This document shows, in pieces, positions 16,686-24,478 of a DNA stretch of 64,000 bases (positions within the stretch are counted from its first letter, which is position 1; every line of letters starts with the position of its first letter). The stretch covers positions 62,001 to 126,000 of the forward strand of contig JADYUX010000001.1 of NCBI GenBank assembly GCA_021532125.1, in the 5' to 3' direction. Position numbers and translations under genes: made by a program. The DNA is from Arcanobacterium haemolyticum. GTDB lineage: Bacteria; Actinomycetota; Actinomycetes; Actinomycetales; Actinomycetaceae. Under the pieces are notes generated by a model. That model ran no database searches, had not been told where the DNA came from, and saw only the letters and a program-made list of their open reading frames with translations.

Positions 16686-17783
16686 TTATGCAGCATCTAT
16701 CTTTCGGTAAATCTCTGCATTGTTTTCCCGCCATATATCTGACGCTCGCTGAGCCGCAGCTTGGAGGATCTTGAATCTCACCGTTTCGGGCGAGAATAGA
16801 TCTCTCCACCGAAATCGGAGTACTAACCAGCCGTTATTGATCAAATCCTGTTGTCGATCCAAAAATCGGCTTTGCGCTTCCCAAGCTTCTTCTGGCGTGC
16901 CGCTCAGTTTTTCGATGCCGTCAAATTCGACGAGCATTTTAATGCGTTCAATGGCGAAGTCTGCGAAATATCTATTGCCATATACAACAATTTCAAACTG
17001 CGGCTGTACTTCGTCGCCGAATATTGTCCGAAGGATCCATAGCATCGCTGCCTCTCCCCGATTTTCACACAGAGCAGTAGCACCTTCGATTATTTGACGC
17101 GCTCGACGATAGCGAATTAATCTCTTTCTTCGTTCCCGCACATTTTCGAGAATATTCAGCAATTCGCTACGTACTGCGAATTCTCGCTGAGCAATTGATC
17201 GCCGAGAGAAACTGTCACCTCCCGTTAATTCTCGCATCACTGAACATACAGCAACAAAGGCATCAACCGTCGGTCGTGTGAGTGCCATGATGACTGCAGT
17301 ATCTGCTAATGAATCGACAGATATCCCTTGGATTCGAACCTCCTTGCTTCCATCGATCGTAAAAGTTGTTGACCGAACCTGGACAGCAGGAATTCGAACC
17401 GAATCCACAACAACGTCGTTGAAGACTCTACGGTGAGCGTGAGCGCTACTCCGAAAGCACACATCAGGATTCGAATTCCATGGGATTGTGTTGTGCAGGA
17501 GCAGCGCCGATTCCTGCGTGAATGTAATCGGACGCCTTGAAAGCTCAAACATCGCCTGGATTCTCGCTAAATTCACATAGTCGCGAACTTGCCATGGCGA
17601 TGCCTGTGGCAATGAATCTAGGAGAACGGCACCACGAGTTAAGTGGAAGTAGGGCGCCGTCAAAGATCGTTTCTCAGTTCCGCAGGTTAGCAGGACGTTG
17701 TGAGGAAATTTGCTCATGCGACGAATGATGTCAACTTGATGCTTCATTCGTCGGGGCGTGATGCCACTCTGTGGATAACTCAT
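16686..17783 (-). CDS. AbiEi-like protein with C-terminal DUF559/Vsr-type nuclease domain
   Basis: This 365-residue protein has a C-terminal domain resembling DUF559/very-short-patch-repair endonucleases of the PD-(D/E)XK fold: Glu244 in ENRGEAAML, Asp275 in RYFADFAI, Glu286-x-Asp288 in MLVEFDG, Gln304, and the closing NNGWLVLRFRWRDLF. The N-terminal part resembles the AbiEi-type proteins of actinobacteria (LTRGAVLLDSLPQ, then ALLLHNTIPW). Such proteins are often called type IV antitoxin-like, but their function is unproven. It has no partner gene nearby. It is more A+T-rich than its neighbours and is embedded in repeats on both sides, suggesting transfer. The start is uncertain (ATG at 17783, 17747 or 17717). 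Confidence 0.7.
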   Translation of the reverse strand: MSYPQSGITPRRMKHQVDIIRRMSKFPHNVLLTCGTEKRSLTAPYFHLTRGAVLLDSLPQASPWQVRDYVNLARIQAMFELSRRPITFTQESALLLHNTIPWNSNPDVCFRSSAHAHRRVFNDVVVDSVRIPAVQVRSTTFTIDGSKEVRIQGISVDSLADTAVIMALTRPTVDAFVAVCSVMRELTGGDSFSRRSIAQREFAVRSELLNILENVRERRKRLIRYRRARQIIEGATALCENRGEAAMLWILRTIFGDEVQPQFEIVVYGNRYFADFAIERIKMLVEFDGIEKLSGTPEEAWEAQSRFLDRQQDLINNGWLVLRFRWRDLFSPETVRFKILQAAAQRASDIWRENNAEIYRKIDAA

Positions 17784-17981
17784 CTTTCAACGCTATCTGT
17801 GGGGAACAAAGAGTTCGACGAATACCCGATGTTAACCGTCGGATGAAACAAATATGTTTTGATATTGGGGCATGCGCATCAGGCTCTGAAGTTACGGATC
17901 GTCCCATCGCCAAACTCGACCGCCGCAACTAATCCAAGTTTCGAAGATCGGGAGTTACAGCACGCCTCATCTTTCAGGCTC

Positions 17982-18050
17982 GGCAGTTACATCCAGAATC
18001 CGCCGCCACAACACCCCACAAACACGCAGTAGCTCCCCACCGACACCAAG
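17982..18050. repeat. 69-bp repeat, copy 6 (subtype B)
   Basis: It differs from the subtype B consensus at GCAGTAGCTC and CCGACACC. The length is again exactly 69 bp. Confidence 0.85.
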
Positions 18051-18193
18051 TCCGGCTATTTAGAGCAAGTCTCCGCGTTCACAGCGATTCTCCGTGCGTA
18101 CAGCAAGCCTCCGTATTTACGACAAGAATCTGCAGCCACAGCCTGGCGTATATCGAGGAGCTGCTGTTGCGACTCACCCTATTTTCAAGGCTC

Positions 18194-18262
18194 GGCAGTT
18201 ACATCCAGAATCCGCCGCCACAAAGCCCCACAAACACGCAGTAGCTCCCCACCCACACCAAG
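18194..18262. repeat. 69-bp repeat, copy 7 (subtype B)
   Basis: It differs from the subtype B consensus at CACAAAGCCC and GCAGTAGCTC. The length is exactly 69 bp. Confidence 0.85.
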
Positions 18263-18432
18263 CTTGGTCATTTACAGCCAAGCTCCGTGCATACAACAAG
18301 CCTCCGGATTTACGACGACGGCCCGGAGCGACCAGCGTTACCTCCGAACCAACCCCGCCCCACAACCGCATAAGTTGCTGCTTGCCGCCGCAACACCCAT
18401 CAACAAACGCCTAGCATCAACCGATACACAAA

Positions 18433-18466
18433 GCGGCGGGCACGAGGTAATCCTCATGCCCGCTGC
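18433..18466. other. Stable hairpin in island intergenic region
   Basis: A stem of about 15 bp with a TAAT loop (18448-18451) contains one C-A mismatch and one G-T pair. The core pairs GCGGGCACGAGG with CCTCATGCCCGC. It sits far from any gene end and has no T tract. It could be a terminator relic or part of a small RNA. Confidence 0.45.
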
Positions 18467-18830
18467 CACGCTGCGTCTATATCAACCGCCTAAAGTCACT
18501 CCTCCGAAAATACCTCTCCCGATCGTGTGCCGTGAGCTCATGGAACGTGTATCTTGCACTCATGGAAGAAGTAGGGCCGGCAACTCACAGGCATCTGCCT
18601 TACTTCTAGGCTCTATCGAAGCTCAAACCCACTCCTGAGAATCCATTCCTTCCGGTGCCTGGATGAGAACGGTAAACCTGCGTGAGTATGTGCCAGGTAT
18701 AGAAGACAGGGAAAAAGATAGTTGTCAAGGAAAATAGAACTACTCTGTCACACCCAAAACATCCCCCGCCAACCGAACCGGAAGCATATTCATATCCATC
18801 TTCCTCATACCATATTTACTGTACTTCTCT

Positions 18831-18884
18831 GACCTCTGAGCAACCTACGCACTCCGAGACCTCTCAGCAACCTACGCACTCCGA
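18831..18884. repeat. 27-bp tandem duplication
   Basis: Two adjoining 27-bp units (18831-18857 and 18858-18884), beginning GACCTCTGAGCAACC and GACCTCTCAGCAACC, differ at a single base. They end about 20 bp before the putative promoter of the secreted-protein gene. Confidence 0.85.
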
Positions 18885-18902
18885 AGAAGACTCATGGCAT
18901 CC

Positions 18903-18956
18903 TTGCAAGAACCCTCTCCATAAAATGGTATGACGTGAGCCACATATTTGATGTGG
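18903..18956 (+). promoter_or_regulatory. Promoter and possible operator of the secreted-protein gene
   Basis: TTGCAA (18903-18908) and TGGTAT (18926-18931) are spaced by 17 bp and precede the ATG at 18981. Just downstream, CCACAT (18940-18945) and ATGTGG (18951-18956) form an inverted repeat with a 5-bp spacer near the expected transcript start. This is a possible operator. Both are inferences from pattern. Confidence 0.45.
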
Positions 18957-18980
18957 TACATAGATTTCGATAGAGAAAAC

Positions 18981-19652
18981 ATGAAAAAGTTTATCGCTAC
19001 ACTGACAGTTGTTGTCGCCACTATTTTAACGCCAACAGCACAGGCCACAGAAGCTGGCTTACTCACTGATACCGAAGAACGTCAGATTATTTCCATACGT
19101 GAATCACGAGGCACAGACCCGGAAATTGCACGCGAACTCGTTGAACGCATGGATAACGGTTATCTAACGGAAGCGGATCGTGGGGATTCCGCCCCCATAG
19201 AAACGAGAATTCTCGATAATGGCAATACAGTGAACTTCTATTCTGACGGGTCTTCCAGCTTGGTCTCAGTCGGAGAAGAAGATACGTTTACCAGAGCAAC
19301 ACGGCTTGACCGCTGCGGACATCGCAGGTCAACGGGATATTACGCATCTTATATCGACTGTCGAGTTACATACGATGCAGTTGCGCTTAAGTATTCCTTC
19401 GCTTCGTCATTCTCGTATTCGTCAGCAGGAGGTACAATCTCAAGCACCTATTCACCAGTCATTGAGCGAGCCTTCGGCGTGACGGCTTCCGATGTCTCAG
19501 TTGCTATCGTTCCTGCTCGATCTGGCGCACAGCCCGCACTAGCACAGATGACTTTCCTCAGCACAAAATCAATTGCCGGACACACCATCGAAACTAAGAC
19601 ACGAGGATTATCCCTACGTGTTTACGCTAACAAATACACTATTGGAGGCTAA
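18981..19652 (+). CDS. Secreted protein of unknown function
   Basis: A 223-residue protein with a clear signal peptide (MKKFIATLTVVVATILTPTAQA, cleavage likely after AQA). The mature part has a charged helical-looking segment (DTEERQIISIRESRG...ELVERMDNGYLTEAD), then a Ser/Tyr-rich beta-like half. Two cysteines, in DRCGHRR and IDCRVTY, could form a disulfide. I do not recognise the family. The ATG at 18981 is favoured over one at 18948 because the signal peptide begins there and AGAGAAA precedes it. Codon use is more A+T-rich than in the flanking core genes. Confidence 0.7.
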   Translation: MKKFIATLTVVVATILTPTAQATEAGLLTDTEERQIISIRESRGTDPEIARELVERMDNGYLTEADRGDSAPIETRILDNGNTVNFYSDGSSSLVSVGEEDTFTRATRLDRCGHRRSTGYYASYIDCRVTYDAVALKYSFASSFSYSSAGGTISSTYSPVIERAFGVTASDVSVAIVPARSGAQPALAQMTFLSTKSIAGHTIETKTRGLSLRVYANKYTIGG

Positions 19653-19654
19653 AA

Positions 19655-19840
19655 ATGCTTGAACCAACATGGCTCGATCTAGCTTGGCCTGCTGTCCCCC
19701 TCATTCTGGCATTAGCAATAATTTCTGTTGCCATATACGCAATACGTCGCCGACACAAATCTAAAAACGATCGTAGATTTACTTGCGAAAGCAGACCGGA
19801 TGAATCAGCTCGGCCGCACAACGCCTCTCTAGACGCATAA
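19655..19840 (+). CDS. Small single-span membrane protein
   Basis: A 61-residue protein with one membrane segment (LAWPAVPLILALAIISVAIY) followed by a basic stretch (IRRRHKSKNDRR) and a polar tail, so the C terminus is probably cytoplasmic. Its GGAGG ribosome binding site lies inside the last codons of the secreted-protein gene, and the ATG comes two bases after that stop. The two are therefore translationally coupled and probably work together. It could anchor, export or give immunity to the upstream protein. No family is recognised. Confidence 0.65.
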   Translation: MLEPTWLDLAWPAVPLILALAIISVAIYAIRRRHKSKNDRRFTCESRPDESARPHNASLDA

Positions 19841-20150
19841 AGGCTGAGCACGACATGTACGTGTGCGAGCATCGCAATACGAATGAAATTCATAGCGAAG
19901 TTGAAGCACCGTAATACGGAAACAGGATAACAGGGTATCCGCTGGCACCTCCCTCAGAATATACGTGATCGAAGCACTAGTTCTTTTTGAAAAAGCATTC
20001 GCCCATGAGCATACTTTCCACTCAAATTATTCGAATAAAACAGTGCCGAGATTATTCTTAGGCACGCCAGCGGAGAGTTAAGACAAGGCTGGGTACGAGA
20101 TTAATAAACCCGTACCCAGCCTTGTCTTAACTAATCAGAGTAGCCCTCGC
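19841..20150. other. Intergenic region between the island cassette and pnp
   Basis: This 310-bp gap holds the pnp terminator (20076-20132). The remaining 235 bp is fairly A+T-rich and shows no gene or repeat that I can support. Confidence 0.6.
20076..20132. terminator. Long terminator hairpin at the 3' end of pnp
   Basis: A perfect 22-bp stem (20076-20097 with 20111-20132) has a 13-nt A/T-rich loop. It begins 18 bp past the pnp stop and could also stop plus-strand transcription from the island cassette. Confidence 0.8.
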
Positions 20151-22478
20151 CTACTCCTCTACACTCTCCGAAGACGCCTTATCCTCCGAGTGCGTGCGGC
20201 GGCGCTGGCGCGAGCCACGCTCACGGCGCGAACCACGCTCGCGCGGGCGGCGCTCACGGCGCTCACCGCCTTCCTCAGCTGGCTCTTCGGTCGTTGCAAC
20301 ACCATCAACAACAGCCGCGAGAGAAACCTTGCCACGCGAGTCGAGCTCGGAAATCTCCACCTCAACCTTGTCGCCCACGTTGAGGACATCCTCAACATTC
20401 TCCACACGCTTGCCGCCGACGATCCGGCGGATCTGCGAGATGTGGAGAAGGCCGTCGCGGCCAGGCATGAGGGACACGAAGGCACCGAAGGTCGTCGTCT
20501 TCACAACCGTTCCAACGAAACGCTCGCCGACTTCAGGCATCTGCGGGTTAGCAATAGCGTTGATCGCGGTACGTGCAGCTTCAGCCGATTCGGCATTCGT
20601 TGCACCGATGAAAACTGTGCCGTCTTCTTCAATCGTGATCTCTGCGCCCGAATCCTCCTGGATCTGGTTGATCATCTTGCCCTTGGGGCCGATAACCTCA
20701 CCGATCTTGTCGGCAGGGATCTTAACGGAGATGATGCGTGGAGCAGTTGCTGCCATCTCGTCTGGGCCATCGATGGCCTCGTTCATGAGATCAAGAATGG
20801 CGAAGCGTGCTTCACGTGCCTGGCCGAGTGCCGCGTCGAGAACTGCGGCCGGGATTCCGGCAAGCTTCGTGTCGAGCTGGAGAGCGGTGACGTACTCGCG
20901 GGTACCCGCTACCTTGAAGTCCATGTCGCCGAGGGCGTCCTCAGCACCGAGGATGTCAGTGAGGGTGACGTAGCGAGTTTCGCCGTCGATCGTGTCGGAG
21001 ACAAGACCCATCGCAATTCCGGCAACCGGAGCCTTGAGGGGAACACCGGCGTTGAGAAGCGAAAGCGTGGACGCACATACAGAACCCATTGAGGACGAAC
21101 CGTTGGAGCCCATCGTCTCAGACACCTGACGGATTGCGTAAGGGAACTCCTCGCGTTCAGGCAACTGGGATTCCAACGCTATCTCTGCGAGGTGTCCGTG
21201 GCCGATTTCGCGGCGCTTCGGCGAACCGACACGGCCCGTCTCACCTGTCGAATACGGCGGGAAGTTATAGTGGTGGATGTAGCGCTTACGGACAACCGGC
21301 GAAAGGTTATCGAGTTGCTGCTCCATCTTGAGCATATTGAGCGTGGTGACACCGAGGATCTGGGTTTCGCCGCGCTGGAAGAGTGCCGAGCCGTGAACTC
21401 GCGGAAGCACGCCGGCTTCAGCGCTGATGGAGCGGATCTCGACCGGGGTGCGGCCGTCCATGCGCACGCCTTCGGTGAGGACGTGACGGCGCATCGTCTT
21501 CTTGAACGCAGCGTTGACTGCAGCCGCGAGCTGGCCTTCCTGCTCCGGGAAGTTCTCGGCGAGCTCGGCAACGACATCGTTCGTGAGGTCGTTGAGGGCT
21601 TCGTCGCGCTCAGCTTTAGCGACGATGCCAAGGATCGGGTTGAAGCGATCGGCGATGCGCTCGGTCACGGCAGCGAACTGCTCTTCGGTGTAATCCGGGA
21701 AGAGCGGGTAATCACCAACGGGCTTGCCACATTCTTCGACAAGCTTCATCTGTGCTTCGCAGAGGGTGCGGATAACAGGCTTGGCAGCTTCGAGACCCTG
21801 GGCGACAACCTGTTCGGTGGGCTTGGTACCACCGGACTTGATGACGGAATCGGCGCTCTCGGGGGCGGCGGCCTCCACCATCATGATGGCGACATCATCA
21901 CCGACCACACGGCCCGCAATTGCCATCGAGAACGTGGCGCGCTCAAGTTCGCTCCATCGAGGGAAGGCAACCCACTGGCCGTCGATGAGGGCCATACGCG
22001 TACCACCAACGGGACCGGCGAATGGAAGGCCTGCGAGCGAGGTGGAGAGCGATGCGGCGTTGATTGCGACGACATCGTATGCCTCATCCGGGTGGATAGT
22101 GAGGACCGTTGCGACGACCTGAACTTCGTTACGCATTCCCTTGGTGAAGGCGGGGCGCAGCGGGCGATCGATAAGGCGGGCAGCGAGGATAGCCTCGGTG
22201 CCGGGGCGACCTTCACGACGGAAGAAGGAACCCGGGATGCGGCCAGCCGCGTAGGAGCGCTCTTCGACGTCTACAGTGAGCGGGAAGAAATCGAAATGCT
22301 CCTTAGGAGCCTTCGATGCTGTGGTGGCGGCAAAAATTGTTGTCTCGCCGTCGAGGTAGGCGAGCGCCGAACCGTTCGCCTGGCGTGCGAGCAGGCCAGT
22401 TTCGAAGCGGATTGTGCGGGTTCCGAAGGAACCGTTATCGATAACGGCCTCGGAGAAGTGAACATCAGGACCCTCCAC
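20151..22478 (-). CDS. pnp: Polyribonucleotide nucleotidyltransferase
   Basis: PNPase, a phosphorolytic 3'-5' exoribonuclease (guanosine pentaphosphate synthetase homologue in actinobacteria). Two RNase PH domains are followed by a KH domain ([20 protein letters not shown]) and an S1 domain ([20 protein letters not shown]). An Arg-rich tail ([20 protein letters not shown]) of about 40 residues ends the protein. The start is the GTG at 22478, five bases after a perfect AAGGAGG; this gives 775 residues. Further upstream in-frame codons have no family similarity. It follows rpsO, as usual. Confidence 0.95.
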   Translation of the reverse strand: MEGPDVHFSEAVIDNGSFGTRTIRFETGLLARQANGSALAYLDGETTIFAATTASKAPKEHFDFFPLTVDVEERSYAAGRIPGSFFRREGRPGTEAILAARLIDRPLRPAFTKGMRNEVQVVATVLTIHPDEAYDVVAINAASLSTSLAGLPFAGPVGGTRMALIDGQWVAFPRWSELERATFSMAIAGRVVGDDVAIMMVEAAAPESADSVIKSGGTKPTEQVVAQGLEAAKPVIRTLCEAQMKLVEECGKPVGDYPLFPDYTEEQFAAVTERIADRFNPILGIVAKAERDEALNDLTNDVVAELAENFPEQEGQLAAAVNAAFKKTMRRHVLTEGVRMDGRTPVEIRSISAEAGVLPRVHGSALFQRGETQILGVTTLNMLKMEQQLDNLSPVVRKRYIHHYNFPPYSTGETGRVGSPKRREIGHGHLAEIALESQLPEREEFPYAIRQVSETMGSNGSSSMGSVCASTLSLLNAGVPLKAPVAGIAMGLVSDTIDGETRYVTLTDILGAEDALGDMDFKVAGTREYVTALQLDTKLAGIPAAVLDAALGQAREARFAILDLMNEAIDGPDEMAATAPRIISVKIPADKIGEVIGPKGKMINQIQEDSGAEITIEEDGTVFIGATNAESAEAARTAINAIANPQMPEVGERFVGTVVKTTTFGAFVSLMPGRDGLLHISQIRRIVGGKRVENVEDVLNVGDKVEVEISELDSRGKVSLAAVVDGVATTEEPAEEGGERRERRPRERGSRRERGSRQRRRTHSEDKASSESVEE

Positions 22479-22782
22479 AGGGACCTCCTTATTCTTTATT
22501 TTCCCGACGCGGCCATCAGTGAGTACCCACGGAACGTGTTCCGGAGGCGGCCACCGAGGACCGAGTTCGGGTTTACCTATATGAACTTTCGGGCTGTGCC
22601 CTACACGTTGCGCCTCAGGACATCTGAGGCTTCGCGACCATCGTCGCATTCTCGTGCTGGCCTCCGTTTCTCTGCGGAGCTGACCATGCACGTGGTGTTT
22701 GCCGGATAGCCAGCACACACCTTATTCAGTTTTCTCTCGTCAAACGACGAACGGCCCGGGGATTAGCCCGGGCCGCACATCG
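22479..22782 (-). other. rpsO-pnp intergenic leader
   Basis: This gap of 304 bp carries the rpsO terminator (22752-22775) and, further along the transcript, a hairpin with a 7-bp perfect stem, GCCTCAG/CTGAGGC (22612-22618 with 22624-22630). In E. coli a hairpin at the same place is cut by RNase III in pnp autoregulation; the same role here is only inference. Confidence 0.4.
22752..22775 (-). terminator. Terminator after rpsO
   Basis: CGGCCCGGG (22752-22760) pairs with CCCGGGCCG (22767-22775) around GATTAG. It starts 8 bp past the rpsO stop and is followed on the minus strand by a TTCGTCGTTT segment. Confidence 0.75.
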
Positions 22783-23052
22783 TCATCGGCGCAGGCCGAG
22801 ACGAGCAATGAGGGAGCGGTAACGCTCAATATCTTCTTCAGCGAGGTAAGCGAGGAGGCGCTTACGCTGACCAATGAGAAGCATGAGGCCACGACGCGAG
22901 TGGTGGTCGTGCTTGTGTGTACGGAAGTGCTCCGTGAGCTCCTTGATGCGAGCGGACAGGAGCGCTACCTGAACCTCAGGCGAACCGGTATCGCCCTCGT
23001 GAGTCGCATATTCAGCGACGATCTTCTGCTTTTCTTCAGGCTTGAGAGCCAT
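22783..23052 (-). CDS. rpsO: 30S ribosomal protein S15
   Basis: S15 binds 16S rRNA in the small-subunit platform. The 89-residue protein [20 protein letters not shown]... has the [20 protein letters not shown] signature. The ATG at 23052 follows GAAGGAGA with proper spacing; longer in-frame extensions are unlikely. It lies between ribF and pnp, the standard order. Its promoter probably lies in the 204-bp gap upstream, where a TAGAAT hexamer is visible near 23145-23150 on the minus strand. Confidence 0.96.
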   Translation of the reverse strand: MALKPEEKQKIVAEYATHEGDTGSPEVQVALLSARIKELTEHFRTHKHDHHSRRGLMLLIGQRKRLLAYLAEEDIERYRSLIARLGLRR

Positions 23053-23256
23053 GGATTCTCCTTCGGAAAACTCGTTGCACAGAGCACCGGGGCATGTTCT
23101 CCCGGGCAATGACGCAGCCGTGGCCGATCTAACGGCCTGACAATTCTAGCATGAGGGTCAATTCGCCTTGACGTGACTTTGCTTGCTCTCACGCGGCTCA
23201 GCGTTGCCGACGAAGGCCGCCGGCAGGTAGGAGCGGGGAGCCTCCGCCGAGTCTGT

Positions 23257-24252
23257 TTATCGTGCTGTGACTGCTGCTGGGTCGACTCTCCCAGCCGTGG
23301 GAACACCGAGAACTTCCGCTGTTCGTCGTAAATCTTCATCCATCTGGGCGAGAAGCTCCTCAACAGAGGTGAAGGATTCCATCGGCCGCAGGCGTTCGAT
23401 GAAATTGATGGCAATCGGCTCGTCATATAAGTTGAGGTCGGCACGCCCGAGAACGTGAGCCTCAACTGTGCGCTCTTCACCATCGAACTGTGGGTTTGTC
23501 CCGACTGAAATTGCAGCGGGCAGGTATTCTGCAGCTTGCGACCCGGGGACGGAACGAACCAGCCAGCCAGCGTAGACGCCATCTCCCGGGACTTCGCCCA
23601 GATTATCTCCGGCAAGGTTAGCTGTCGGGAACCCCAATTCACGCCCCCGCTGGAACCCGTGAACGACATGCCCGCGGATTTGATGCGGCCGTCCAAGTAC
23701 CTTTGCTGCGCCAGCTACGTCCCCATCGGCGAGGAGTTCACGGACGCGAGTCGAGGACCAGCGCCGCCCCTTCTTATCCCGCAAGTCGTCGAGAAGAATG
23801 ACGTCGAAACCGTATTCGTCGCCAAGTTCGCGGAGCACATTGCCGTCGCCAGAGTTGTTTTTCCCGAAACGGACATCCTCACCAACAACAACGAGTGCTG
23901 CATGAAAATCGCCGACGATTTGTTTTTCGACGAATTCGCGTGGGCTCGCCTGAGCATAGTCAAGGGTGTAGTGCTGGACGAACGTGGCGTCGATGCCGGC
24001 GGCGGCGAGGCGGTCGAGGCGGTCGTTGAGTGTTGTGACGAGGTGGATCGGGCGGCCCGGATTATGGACGGTGGCAGGGTGCGGGTCGAAGGTGAGAGCA
24101 ATCGAGACAAGCCCACGCTGACGAGCCTCATCGACAGTCCGAGCTAACACGGCTTTGTGTCCCTTATGAACGCCGTCGAAAATTCCGATAGTGACAACCG
24201 ACCGCCCAAGGTCAGCCGGAATCTCTTCCGTTTTCCTCCACACCTGCATCAT
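23257..24252 (-). CDS. ribF: Bifunctional riboflavin kinase / FAD synthetase
   Basis: RibF converts riboflavin to FMN and then FAD. The N-terminal nucleotidyltransferase domain has VVTIGIFDGVHKGHKAVL (HxGH motif) and VVVGEDVRFGKNNSGD. The junction SSTRVRELLADGDVAGAAKVLGR leads to the kinase domain with GRELGFPTANLA. Two adjacent ATGs (24252 and 24249) can start it; a longer frame to 24381 has no family similarity. Length of about 331 residues is normal. It sits between truB and rpsO. Confidence 0.93.
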   Translation of the reverse strand: MMQVWRKTEEIPADLGRSVVTIGIFDGVHKGHKAVLARTVDEARQRGLVSIALTFDPHPATVHNPGRPIHLVTTLNDRLDRLAAAGIDATFVQHYTLDYAQASPREFVEKQIVGDFHAALVVVGEDVRFGKNNSGDGNVLRELGDEYGFDVILLDDLRDKKGRRWSSTRVRELLADGDVAGAAKVLGRPHQIRGHVVHGFQRGRELGFPTANLAGDNLGEVPGDGVYAGWLVRSVPGSQAAEYLPAAISVGTNPQFDGEERTVEAHVLGRADLNLYDEPIAINFIERLRPMESFTSVEELLAQMDEDLRRTAEVLGVPTAGRVDPAAVTAR

Positions 24253-24478
24253 CGCGCTGCCTTCAATCCGAGATTGATACGCCCGTCCGAAAGATCGGCA
24301 TGGCCAGCCGCTTTCGCTGCCTGCGCAGCCGGGGAGTTCGTGCGATCGCCGTGACCGCCGCAGGCGCCGCCGCATCCGCATGTGTGAGACGGTTCGATAT
24401 TCGGTTCATGTGTCGTATTCGTCGATTCCACGCAGATAAGCCTACCGTGTGGCACGGGGTGCCTCACAGGCAGGGGTA

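Larger units (their letters stand above)
17880..18262. repeat. Non-coding repeat array, right part
   Basis: This continues the array on the other side of the AbiEi/DUF559-like gene. Two more 69-bp units begin at 17982 and 18194. The GTTAC-ended element occurs at 17891, 17954, 17986 and 18198. The 19-21 bp units appear around 18062-18138 and again just past the end near 18274-18312. A diverged copy of the 96-bp block of the left array starts near 18138. Sequence identity is lower than in the left part. Confidence 0.8.
18263..18902. other. Intergenic stretch of the island without a recognised gene
   Basis: After two last degenerate 19-21 bp units this stretch holds a stable hairpin (18433-18466) and a perfectly spaced 27-bp tandem duplication (18831-18884). 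I see no convincing coding sequence on either strand and no tRNA-like structure. Base composition drifts to more A+T toward its right end, ahead of the secreted protein gene. Confidence 0.6.

Noticed and set aside
17770-17778. Perfect DnaA box (TGTGGATAA), with another at about 54620
   Set aside because: Single isolated boxes are expected by chance; no cluster, A+T-rich element or dnaA/dnaN genes indicate an origin.
15698-18262. Integron-like attC cassette array
   Set aside because: No tyrosine integron integrase, no paired R/L core sites with a shared hairpin, and no cassette genes; the common TTAC junction alone is not enough.
18540-18720. tRNA-like pairing
   Set aside because: Short complementary stretches exist, but no cloverleaf with a GTTC-type T loop can be drawn.
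21192-22709. 505-codon open frame on the plus strand opposite pnp
   Set aside because: It lies fully antisense to PNPase and has no recognisable domain.
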